Assembly: GCA_964477035.1 (NCBI GenBank)
Contig: CAYZCW010000004.1
Coordinates: forward strand, 62,001-126,000
Source: SLSG01 sp964477035
GTDB lineage: Bacteria; Bacteroidota; Bacteroidia; Bacteroidales; UBA7960
Direction: 5' to 3'
DNA length: 64,000 bases
Both the position numbers and the translations under genes were made by a program. This document shows positions 50,855 to 58,623 of the stretch, piece by piece. The stretch's first letter is position 1; each line of letters starts with the position of its first letter. The notes below the pieces were generated by a model. It searched no databases. It was given only the letters and a program-made list of their open reading frames with translations, and had not been told where the DNA came from.

Positions 50855-52159
50855 TCAATAATGGCACTTCATGCAGTCTTCGCCTCCCACCCTGGCGGCC
50901 GTGACGGCATCGATGCGGCCGGCACGAATGTCCTCATGCAGTTGTTCGAAAATTCCGTAATAGGGATTGCCCGTAAAATCCACCTCATTGTCCCGGTGGC
51001 AGGTCAGGCACCAACCCATGGACAGGTCCTCCACCTGCCGGATCAGGTGCATCTCCTCCACCGGTCCGTGGCAGTCCTGGCACTCAATGTTTCCGGCATT
51101 CACGTGCTGGGCATGGCTGAAGAAACTGTGGTCGGGCAGTTTGTGCACCCTGATCCAGCGCACCGGCTGGTTGCTGGCTGCGGCCCGGTGGATCTTGTTG
51201 ATCTCGAAGCGTCCGGACTGGGTGCCTTCCCGGACGACTGTATGGCAGTTCAGGCAGGTGTTGTTGGACGGGATGCCTGCGCTCGTGCTGAAGCGGGCCA
51301 CGGTATGGCAGTAATTGCAGTCGATCTCGTTTTCGCCGGCATGGATCAGGTGGGAGAACTTGATGGGCTGGTCGGGTTCGTAGCCCTGGGTGCGTCCCAG
51401 GGCACGGCCCTCGGCCACCGCATACTGCATATGGGTGACCAGTCCGGCGATGATCACCAGCACATGGATGGCCCTTGCCTTGATCCGGCGGGTGATCAGC
51501 AGGTCCATCAGGGCCAGGGCCATGAGAAGGCCAAAGCCCCAGAAAATGACTGCGTTGACGGGAATTGCCTTCAGCTCCCCAGGACCCTGCTCTGCCAGCT
51601 TCATCAGGTAGGCCTCGAGCTGGTGCTCCTCCACTTCCGTGATGCCCATTCCTTCGTGGTCTGCCACCATGCGCAGGCCCACCGGACTGGCCAGTTTCTG
51701 CCGGAGGCTGTAGGTTTCATCGCCCAGCCATGCCATGGCCAGGTCATGGGCGGAGGGGTTCCAGTTGAGGGTGTCGGTCCGGCTGGTGTAATGACAGGAG
51801 GCGCAGTCGTGGGCTCCGCTGGCAAAGGGAATCAGCCCCTTGAACAATCGTTCCCCTTTTCGCAGGTCGTTTTTTGAATACAGGCGATCACCAGAAAGGG
51901 TGTCATCTGTTGCGCCGGGGCCTTCTTCCAGGGAATCGGTCATGTCCGTGACAGCCTCCATGATTTCCTGTTCCGGCAGGTCTGTCAGGGAATCGATCTG
52001 AGCGGCAGGCTCTTCGGTGACTGTGGTGTCGGCCGGCCGGGCTTCCTGTGGCAGGGTCAGTGAAACCATGACCAGGGCGGCGCATGCCCATGCCATGGCG
52101 GGCAAAAACCGGGAAATGACCCTGGGTCTTTGGCGCTTGGGTTGAGGCTGGTAGTTCAT
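50855..52159 (-). CDS. actA: Alternative complex III subunit ActA with six c-type heme sites
   Basis: A 434-residue multiheme cytochrome that leads the act-cox cluster. CxxCH sites start at C119, C281, C302, C360, C384 and C429; the last lies four residues from the C-terminus. The region from about 265 to the end corresponds to the classical pentaheme ActA. The N-terminal part adds a membrane or signal helix (about 15-38), an acidic linker, and a one-heme cytochrome domain (about 95-195), then two helices (about 203-222 and 229-247). With ActE this would make seven c hemes. The CxxCH count is direct; the domain split is inferred. Confidence 0.9.
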   Translation of the reverse strand: MNYQPQPKRQRPRVISRFLPAMAWACAALVMVSLTLPQEARPADTTVTEEPAAQIDSLTDLPEQEIMEAVTDMTDSLEEGPGATDDTLSGDRLYSKNDLRKGERLFKGLIPFASGAHDCASCHYTSRTDTLNWNPSAHDLAMAWLGDETYSLRQKLASPVGLRMVADHEGMGITEVEEHQLEAYLMKLAEQGPGELKAIPVNAVIFWGFGLLMALALMDLLITRRIKARAIHVLVIIAGLVTHMQYAVAEGRALGRTQGYEPDQPIKFSHLIHAGENEIDCNYCHTVARFSTSAGIPSNNTCLNCHTVVREGTQSGRFEINKIHRAAASNQPVRWIRVHKLPDHSFFSHAQHVNAGNIECQDCHGPVEEMHLIRQVEDLSMGWCLTCHRDNEVDFTGNPYYGIFEQLHEDIRAGRIDAVTAARVGGEDCMKCHY

Positions 52160-52424
52160 GTGGATCCAGGTTGTTTAATGTGCGCACCGGCGATCTGTCA
52201 GAAATGCGCTGATAGACAACTATCTATATATTTATGAAACAGCGTAAGACTTGGTAAATCAAGGCGTCATTTTTGTCCGGAATAGCAATAAAATCAAGCC
52301 ATCGGGAGTAAAATTATAAAAATTTAACAACCAGTTGACGGGCCGGGCTAATATATACTGTTTCAAAATAAACCCTGTAAGGGGCCTGCGGGACCGGGTC
52401 CCTGCATCCAGGGGACACGACCAG

Positions 52425-52447
52425 AAAAAAGGGATCCCGGCTTTTTT
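52425..52447. terminator. Possible bidirectional terminator upstream of the cyclase gene
   Basis: AAAAAAG...CTTTTTT flanks a GGGATCCC palindrome; it has a T-run on either strand. It could end transcripts from upstream before the cyclase promoter at 52475. Confidence 0.4.
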
Positions 52448-52474
52448 CGTGCGGATGAAACGCTGCGCAGGGCA

Positions 52475-52507
52475 TTGTCAGGGATATCGAAAAAATGTGT
52501 ATTCTTG
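52475..52507 (+). promoter_or_regulatory. Probable promoter of the cyclase-hybrid kinase operon
   Basis: TTG (52475-52477), 22 bases, TATTCTTG (52500-52507; one mismatch to TAnnTTTG). Leader to ATG 52561 of about 47 bases. Confidence 0.4.
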
Positions 52508-52560
52508 CAAAACCACAGGCAGTATGCCAGGGGAGGGGATGACCCTTCAAGCGGCTTGAC

Positions 52561-53412
52561 ATGGATCTTAAAAAGAAGCTTCAGGAAACAGAGTCTGCAC
52601 TGAAGAAAAGCCTGGAGAGGCAGCAGGCGCTGGAGGAAAGCCTTTCCCGGCAGAGTCATGTCATCCGGGAGGAGCAGGAGAAGACCACCTCCCTTTTGAT
52701 GAACATCTTTCCTGAGAAGATCGTGGCCGAGTTGCTGGCTTACGGAAAGGTCAAGGCAAGGTATTACAACAATGTGAGTGTGCTGTTTGCCGACATCGAA
52801 AGCTTTTCAAGCCGTTCGACTGCCTACAGTCCTGTGGAACTGGTGGAAATGCTCGATGTGTACTTCGGTGAATTTGACCGGATTACCGGCAGCCTGGGAC
52901 TGGAAAAGATCAAGACCATCGGGGATTGCTACATGTGCGCCGGGGGACTTCCTGAGGAGGACCACCTGAATCCTTACAAGGTGGTTCTGGCCGGGTTGTG
53001 GATGCAGGAATCCGTGGCGCGGCTGGCCCGGGAAGCCGTTGACCGGGGACGTGTTCCTTTCCATCTCCGCCTGGGCATTCACACCGGGGAGGCCGTGGCA
53101 GGGGTGGTGGGCAGCCGGAAATATGCCTATGACATCTGGGGCAAGGCGGCCAATATGGCCAGCCTGATGGTGCATTCCGGAGAAATTAAAAAGGTGAATA
53201 TATCAAGCAATACCCACGAGGCCGTTTGCGATGCCTTTCGATGCACTTTCCGGGGAAAGATCCTGACCAAGAAAAAAGCGGTCATGAGCATGTATTTCGT
53301 GGAACGTCTCCGCCCTGAATATTCTGCGGATGCTTCGGGCCTGTTGCCCAACAACCGCTTCCTAGACAAGGTGCGACTCAGACCGCCTGAAAACCTTTTT
53401 AAGGAGCATTGA
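52561..53412 (+). CDS. Class III adenylate/guanylate cyclase-domain protein with altered catalytic Arg
   Basis: A 283-residue cytoplasmic protein: N-terminal coiled coil (about residues 1-42), then a cyclase domain (about 65-255). Metal-binding Asp residues D78 (LFADIES) and D122 (TIGDCYM) are present, as are a substrate Lys in EKIKTIGD, the ATP-type D191 (YDIWG) and the transition-state Asn N198. The paired Arg four residues on is Leu (L202 in NMASLM), so catalysis may be weak or absent. If active it should prefer ATP. The stop overlaps the TTG start of the hybrid kinase gene (TTGA), so both are made together. Confidence 0.82.
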   Translation: MDLKKKLQETESALKKSLERQQALEESLSRQSHVIREEQEKTTSLLMNIFPEKIVAELLAYGKVKARYYNNVSVLFADIESFSSRSTAYSPVELVEMLDVYFGEFDRITGSLGLEKIKTIGDCYMCAGGLPEEDHLNPYKVVLAGLWMQESVARLAREAVDRGRVPFHLRLGIHTGEAVAGVVGSRKYAYDIWGKAANMASLMVHSGEIKKVNISSNTHEAVCDAFRCTFRGKILTKKKAVMSMYFVERLRPEYSADASGLLPNNRFLDKVRLRPPENLFKEH

Positions 53413-55406
53413 TTCTTTTATCTGAACCAGTGAAAGATCCAGACTTGCCTTCGAGGCATTCCTCGGTCCAGGTGGTTGTCGTGGAAGACGATGTGGCCCT
53501 GAATGCGCTCATTTGTGAAAGCCTCGGAAAGGGTGGCGATCCCGTGAGGGGGTTCTTCAGCGGGCAGGAGGTTGTGCAATGGTACCGGATCAGGCAGGCA
53601 CCGGATGTGTTGTTTCTGATCGATTTTCACCTGGAGGACATGAGCGGGGAGGAATTGCTGAAACAGCTCAGGGGGTTGAATGAGGAGGTTCATTTCATCA
53701 TCATGACGGGGTTGGGGGATGAGAAAATGGCCGTCGACATGATGAAGCTGGGTGCCCTGGACTACCTGATCAAAGACCGGACCTTCATCGACCTGCTTCC
53801 TTCCTCAGTGGCCCAGGCCTTAAACCACATCCGGATGGGCCGGCATCTGGCGGACTCACTGAGGGCCCTGAGGGAGAGCGAAAGGAAGTATCGTTTGCTG
53901 ACCGAGCATTCCAGTGACATGATATCCAGGTTCAGCTGGGACCATACCTTTCTTTTTGTCTCCCCTGCCGCAGAGACACTCCTTGGCTATGCTGCCGAAG
54001 AACTCCTGGGAAAACCCTTTACCATGCTGGTCCATCCAAAGGATATGGAGAAGGTCAGGCTTGCCCACGCCAGCCTGATCGGGGGCAACGGCAGCGGGAC
54101 AATACAAGCATGCCGGCTCAAAAAGAAAGCAGGGGGGTACCTGTGGGTGGAAACCAACAACCAGGTTGTCCTTGACCATGAAACGGGACTGGTCCGGGAG
54201 ATCGTGGCTGTGACGCGGGACATCTCCGAGCGCCTGGAGAAGGAGCGGCTGATCAAGGCCAAGGAAGTGGCAGAAAAGGCCAACCAGGCCAAATCCGAGT
54301 TCCTGGCCAATTTGAGTCATGAAATAAGAAACCCGCTCAATGCCACCATCGGAATGGCGAATACGCTGTTGAAAACACCCCTGAATGAGGAGCAGTCCTC
54401 CTGCCTGAAATCCATATTGTTTTCTTCGAGAAACCTGCAGGGCATCCTCAAGGACATCCTTGATTATTCAAGGCTTGAGGCAGGGCGGGTGTCCCTTCAG
54501 TATGCGGCATTCAACCTGAAAGAGTCTGTGGATGAATTGCTCGGGTTATTCCGGCCACAGGCGCGGGAAAAGGGATTATCGCTCGAAGTATCCTATGGCG
54601 ATGGGGTTCCCGATCTTCTTTACTCGGACGAGCAGAAGATCCTGCAGGTGCTGGGCAACCTGCTGAGCAATGCCTTGAAATTTACACGGGAAGGCAGGGT
54701 AAGGCTCGGGGTGTCGTGCCTGAAGGAGCAGGGTCCCCGCCTGGAGTTTTCGGTCCGGGATACCGGGATTGGGGTCCGTTTGGAAGACATTCCGGCCGTG
54801 TTCGACTCCTTCCGGCAACTGGACAGCTCCCCGAAAAAAGAGTACCAGGGCACAGGCCTGGGTTTAAGCATTGTGAAAAGCATTGCCGGGCTAATGCAGG
54901 GAAGCGTAAGCTTTGAGAGCACCTACGGGAAGGGGACAACGGTCCGGTTTGTGATTCCCCTGGTGACCATGGGAAATAGGACTCAGGTCCGGCAGCCTGC
55001 CGCACAACCCCTGCCCTCCGGCCGCCCCCTGAGGATTCTGGTGGCTGAGGACGAAGCCATCAACCAGATGTACCTGGCCGGTTTCCTCCGTTCCCAGGGA
55101 TGGACGGCCGATACCGCATCCAACGGACAGGCCGCCCTGGAAAAATACCGGACAAACGAATACGACCTGATTCTGATGGACGGCCAAATGCCCCGCATGG
55201 ACGGCTTTGAGGCGACCCGCATCATCCGGTCGGAGGAGGAAGCATTGGGGAAACACACCCCGATCGTGGCCATCACAGGCTATGCGATCGCCGGTGACCG
55301 CGAGCGTTTTCTGCAAGCGGGCATGGATGAGTACATGACCAAACCCCTGGACGAGGACCGGTTGCTGGAGGTGATCCGGAGCCTGGTACCGCCGGACGGA
55401 TCTTAG
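53409..55406 (+). CDS. Hybrid histidine kinase: REC-PAS-HisKA-HATPase-REC
   Basis: A 665-residue soluble sensor kinase with no membrane helix. Order: receiver (about residues 20-135, VVVEDD and phospho-acceptor in LIDFHLEDM), PAS with PAC (about 150-275), HisKA (H-box FLANLSHEIRNPLN, about 297-310), HATPase (NLLSNALKFT, DTGIGV, GTGLGLSIV) and a C-terminal receiver (about 538-655, VAEDEAINQMY, phospho-acceptor LMDGQMPRMDG). A start receiver means its input may come from another kinase. There is no ATG near the start: TTG 53409 overlapping the cyclase stop is used; GTG 53430 is the alternative. The end overlaps pgk by four bases. Confidence 0.88.
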   Translation: MILLSEPVKDPDLPSRHSSVQVVVVEDDVALNALICESLGKGGDPVRGFFSGQEVVQWYRIRQAPDVLFLIDFHLEDMSGEELLKQLRGLNEEVHFIIMTGLGDEKMAVDMMKLGALDYLIKDRTFIDLLPSSVAQALNHIRMGRHLADSLRALRESERKYRLLTEHSSDMISRFSWDHTFLFVSPAAETLLGYAAEELLGKPFTMLVHPKDMEKVRLAHASLIGGNGSGTIQACRLKKKAGGYLWVETNNQVVLDHETGLVREIVAVTRDISERLEKERLIKAKEVAEKANQAKSEFLANLSHEIRNPLNATIGMANTLLKTPLNEEQSSCLKSILFSSRNLQGILKDILDYSRLEAGRVSLQYAAFNLKESVDELLGLFRPQAREKGLSLEVSYGDGVPDLLYSDEQKILQVLGNLLSNALKFTREGRVRLGVSCLKEQGPRLEFSVRDTGIGVRLEDIPAVFDSFRQLDSSPKKEYQGTGLGLSIVKSIAGLMQGSVSFESTYGKGTTVRFVIPLVTMGNRTQVRQPAAQPLPSGRPLRILVAEDEAINQMYLAGFLRSQGWTADTASNGQAALEKYRTNEYDLILMDGQMPRMDGFEATRIIRSEEEALGKHTPIVAITGYAIAGDRERFLQAGMDEYMTKPLDEDRLLEVIRSLVPPDGS

Positions 55407-56596
55407 TCTTCCTGGATGGCCTGGATGCCCGGAAGGATTTTCCCTTCCATGTATTCCAGAAGGGCCCCGCCCCCGGTGCTCACATAACTGACCTTGTCTG
55501 CCAGCTCCATCTGGTTGATCGCTGCCACCGAGTCGCCTCCGCCCACCAGGGTGAAAGCCCCTTTTTCCGTGGCCTCCGCCAATGCGAGGGCGATGGCCCG
55601 GGTGCCGGTGGCAAAATGGCTCATTTCAAACACCCCCATGGGGCCGTTCCAGAGGATGGTTTTTGCCTGCCGGATGACTTCCCCGAACTTTTTAACGGAC
55701 TCCGGGCCGATGTCCAGGCCCAGCCAGTCTTCGGGGATGCGGGTTGCGGGGGCCTCCCTGAATTTGGCATCGTTCGAAAAGCTGTCGGCAATCACGGCAT
55801 CGGTCGGAATGTGAATTTTCACGCCTTTGGCGCGTGCCGATGACAGGATTTCACGGGCGGTCTCCAGGTAGTCGTCCTCCACCATGCTGTTGCCGATCCT
55901 GCCCCCCTGGGCCTTGATAAAGGTAAACATCATGCCCCCCCCGATGATCAGGTCGTCGACCTTGTCGAGCAGGTTGTTGATGATCTCGATCTTTGTGCTG
56001 ACTTTGGCCCCTCCGATAACTGCCGCGTAGGGCTTCCGGGTGTCCCTGAGAACCTTGTCGATGCTTTCCAGTTCCCGGGTCATGATGTAGCCGAAATATT
56101 TGGCCTCCGGGAAAAAACGGGCAATGATGGTGGTGGAGGCATGGGCCCTGTGAGCCGTCCCGAAGGCGTCATTGACATATACATCGGCCAGGGAGGCCAG
56201 GCGGGAGGCGAATGCTTCGTCGCCCTTGGTTTCCTCCTTGTAAAACCGGAGGTTCTCCAGCAGAAGGACTTCTCCGGGCTTCAGGCCTTCGGCCTGCTGA
56301 ATGGCCGATTCACCGATGCAATCGCCGGCAAAGAGCACCTTCAGCCCGAGCAGTTTGCCCAGGTGTTTCTGCAGGTGCCTCAGGGAGAACCGGTCCTCGG
56401 GGCCTTCCTTGGGACGTCCCAGGTGGGACATGAGGATGGCACTGCCCCCGTCATCCAGGATCTTGCGGATGGTGGGCACGGCCGCACGCATCCTGCTGTC
56501 ATCTGTAATATGATTGTTCTGGTCGATGGGTACATTGAAATCAACGCGTACAATGGCCCGTTTACCTGAAAAATTAATCTGGTCGATCGTCTTCAT
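55403..56596 (-). CDS. pgk: Phosphoglycerate kinase
   Basis: Glycolytic enzyme making ATP from 1,3-bisphosphoglycerate, in the cytoplasm; 397 residues, normal length. Motifs are RAIVRVDFNVPID (residues about 15-27), LMSHLGRPK (about 59-67), AVIGGAKVSTK (about 190-200) and the nucleotide-binding GGGDSVAAI near the C-terminus. ATG 56596 (MKTIDQINFSGKR) is preferred; an in-frame ATG two codons upstream (56602) is possible. Its TAA stop shares bases with the TAG stop of the convergent hybrid kinase gene. Confidence 0.96.
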   Translation of the reverse strand: MKTIDQINFSGKRAIVRVDFNVPIDQNNHITDDSRMRAAVPTIRKILDDGGSAILMSHLGRPKEGPEDRFSLRHLQKHLGKLLGLKVLFAGDCIGESAIQQAEGLKPGEVLLLENLRFYKEETKGDEAFASRLASLADVYVNDAFGTAHRAHASTTIIARFFPEAKYFGYIMTRELESIDKVLRDTRKPYAAVIGGAKVSTKIEIINNLLDKVDDLIIGGGMMFTFIKAQGGRIGNSMVEDDYLETAREILSSARAKGVKIHIPTDAVIADSFSNDAKFREAPATRIPEDWLGLDIGPESVKKFGEVIRQAKTILWNGPMGVFEMSHFATGTRAIALALAEATEKGAFTLVGGGDSVAAINQMELADKVSYVSTGGGALLEYMEGKILPGIQAIQED

Positions 56597-56660
56597 TGTC
56601 ATCCTGCTTATGAAAAAAAAAAGTAATTTTACCCCCTGTACGGGAAAATCCCATTTGTTG

Positions 56661-56668
56661 CAAAAGTA
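56661..56668 (-). promoter_or_regulatory. Bacteroidota -7 element for pgk
   Basis: TACTTTTG on the minus strand, exact TAnnTTTG; leader of about 60 bases. It lies only 22 bases from the divergent aminotransferase start. Confidence 0.45.
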
Positions 56669-56689
56669 CTATTTTTTTCGAAGGAAGAT

Positions 56690-57847
56690 ATGAGCTTTTT
56701 CCCTGATTCGATCGCCTCCAAGCTCCCCAATACCGGGACCTCCGTATTTGCGGTTATGACCTCCCTGGCAAGGGAGCATGGGGCCATCAACCTGTCTCAG
56801 GGCTTCCCCGACTTTCCGGTTTCTCCGGAGCTGATCAAGCGGGTCCATGAAGCCATGAAGAAAGGCTGCAACCAATACGCCCCCATGCCGGGGCTGATGG
56901 AGCTGCGCGAGATGATCGCCGGGAAGACCCGGACCCTTTACGGTGCTTCTTATGAGCCGGAAACCGAGATTACCGTCACGGCCGGCGCGACCCAGGCCCT
57001 GTTCACAGCCATCACCGCCTTTGTAAAGGACGAGGATGAGGTCATTGTGTTCGAGCCGGCTTACGACAGTTATGCGCCGGCCATCCGGCTGAACGGGGGC
57101 ATGCCCATTCCATTCAGGATGAAACCCCCGCATTTCAGGATCGACTGGGAAGAGGTGAAGAGGCTGGTGAGTTCCAGGACACGCATGATCATCATCAACT
57201 CACCCCATAACCCTTCCGGCACCGTGCTGCAGTCGGAGGACATGGAACAGCTCGACAAGCTGACAGCCAATTCAGGGATCATCGTCCTGAGTGACGAGGT
57301 GTATGAACACATTCTTTTTGAGGGGCAGGTTCATCAGAGCGTGTGCCGTTATCCAGCCCTGGTCGAAAGAAGCCTGGTGGTGTGTTCGTTCGGAAAGACA
57401 TTTCATGCAACAGGATGGAAAACAGGTTATTGTGTGGCCCCTGAGATCCTTATGAAGGAATTCAGGAAGACCCATCAATTCATGGTGTTTGCCGCCAACA
57501 CCCCGGTGCAACATGCATTGGCCGGGTACCTGAAGGATCCGGCACATTACGAAGGCCTTGGTCCGTTCTATCAAAAGAAGCGGGATTTCTTCCTCCAGGC
57601 CTTGCAGGGATCGCGTTTCAAGGCCGTGCCCGCCGGGGGCACCTATTTCCAGCTACTCGACTACAGCGACATTTCTGAAGAGGAGGAGATGGATTTTGCC
57701 CGGCGGCTTGTCCGGGAGCACAAGGTGGCTGCCGTGCCGGTCTCTTCCTTTTATTCCAAGCCGGAAAACCAGCGAATCCTGAGGTTCTGTTTCGCGAAAT
57801 CAGAAGAAACCCTCGAAAAAGCCGCCAACATCCTATGCAAAATCTGA
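56690..57847 (+). CDS. Class I/II aminotransferase, methionine/glutamine type (YbdL/KAT-like)
   Basis: A 385-residue PLP enzyme. Motifs: NLSQGFPDFP (about residues 34-43), NQYAPMPGLMELR, NSPHNPSGTV (about 166-175), DEVYEHI (about 200-206) and the PLP Lys in SFGKTFHATGWKTGY (K about 233). The GFPDF and NQYAPMPG patterns are those of glutamine transaminase K and methionine aminotransferases like YbdL. It would transaminate 4-methylthio-2-oxobutanoate with glutamine or methionine. The downstream omega-amidase overlaps it by 13 bp and would remove the 2-oxoglutaramate by-product. Substrate is inferred from this pairing. Confidence 0.88.
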   Translation: MSFFPDSIASKLPNTGTSVFAVMTSLAREHGAINLSQGFPDFPVSPELIKRVHEAMKKGCNQYAPMPGLMELREMIAGKTRTLYGASYEPETEITVTAGATQALFTAITAFVKDEDEVIVFEPAYDSYAPAIRLNGGMPIPFRMKPPHFRIDWEEVKRLVSSRTRMIIINSPHNPSGTVLQSEDMEQLDKLTANSGIIVLSDEVYEHILFEGQVHQSVCRYPALVERSLVVCSFGKTFHATGWKTGYCVAPEILMKEFRKTHQFMVFAANTPVQHALAGYLKDPAHYEGLGPFYQKKRDFFLQALQGSRFKAVPAGGTYFQLLDYSDISEEEEMDFARRLVREHKVAAVPVSSFYSKPENQRILRFCFAKSEETLEKAANILCKI

Positions 57848-58623
57848 CCCTTAGCCTGGTACAGTCCGATCTGTTCTGGGAGGAGCCACAGAAAAACCTG
57901 GACATGTTTTCTGAGAAGCTCGCCGCCCTGGACGGGCCGGGAGACCTGATCGTGTTGCCGGAAATGTTTTCGACGGGCTTTTCCATGGATGCCCGGCGGG
58001 TGGCCGAACCCTTCGGGGAGGGCCCGGCCCTGGATTGGATGCGCAGGCAGGCGTCCGATAAGGGAAGTGTGCTTTGCGGCAGCATTGCCGTGGCCGAGGG
58101 AGGACGGTTCTTCAACCGGTTCATTTGGATGCCCCCGGACGGCCGCTTGCAGTATTACGACAAGAAGCACCTGTTCAGCCATGCCGGAGAGAATGGTCCG
58201 TACACCCCGGGACGGGACAAATGCATCATGACCCTGAAGGGCTGGAAAATCCTGCCCATGATCTGCTACGACCTGAGGTTTCCCATGTGGAGCCGCAACA
58301 GACACGATCCGGGAAAAGGCTTCGACTATGACATATTGCTTTATGTGGCCAACTGGCCGGAAAGCCGCAGCCATGCCTGGAGGGTTTTGCTCATGGGAAG
58401 GGCCATTGAAAACCAGTGCTATGTGGTGGGGGTCAACCGGGTGGGCGTCGACGGCCGGGGGGTGTCCCACTCGGGAGACTCCGCGGTGATCGATCCCATG
58501 GGGGAAAGCCTCCTGGCCACCCTTCCGCACCAGGAATGCACCAGTACGCTTACCTTGCCCCGCTGTCCCCTCGACAGTTTCAGGGATCAGTTCAGGGCCT
58601 GGTCCGACTGGGATCCGCTTTAG
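57835..58623 (+). CDS. Nitrilase-superfamily omega-amidase (YafV-like)
   Basis: A 262-residue carbon-nitrogen hydrolase. The catalytic triad is visible: Glu in IVLPEMFSTGF (about residue 43), Lys in YYDKKHLFSHAGE (about 110) and Cys in PMICYDLRFP (about 144). These are the omega-amidase/YafV versions of the motifs; the enzyme hydrolyses 2-oxoglutaramate to 2-oxoglutarate and ammonia, which pulls the preceding glutamine transaminase reaction forward. Start ATG 57835 lies inside the aminotransferase gene (13-bp overlap). Its TAG stop shares bases with the parE TAA stop. Confidence 0.88.
   Translation: MQNLTLSLVQSDLFWEEPQKNLDMFSEKLAALDGPGDLIVLPEMFSTGFSMDARRVAEPFGEGPALDWMRRQASDKGSVLCGSIAVAEGGRFFNRFIWMPPDGRLQYYDKKHLFSHAGENGPYTPGRDKCIMTLKGWKILPMICYDLRFPMWSRNRHDPGKGFDYDILLYVANWPESRSHAWRVLLMGRAIENQCYVVGVNRVGVDGRGVSHSGDSAVIDPMGESLLATLPHQECTSTLTLPRCPLDSFRDQFRAWSDWDPL

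Larger units (their letters stand above)
52160..52560. other. 400-bp intergenic region with A+T-rich part and a hairpin cluster
   Basis: Holds no credible protein gene. Bases about 52200-52375 are A+T-rich and presumably include the actA promoter (minus strand), though no exact TAnnTTTG was found there. Bases 52373-52447 contain four potential hairpins in a row: CCCT-GTA-AGGG (52373-52383), GGACC-G-GGTCC (52391-52401), GTCCCT...AGGGGAC (52398-52416) and an A6...T6 stem around GGGATCCC (52425-52447). This looks like a small structured RNA or a leader with a terminator. Confidence 0.5.
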
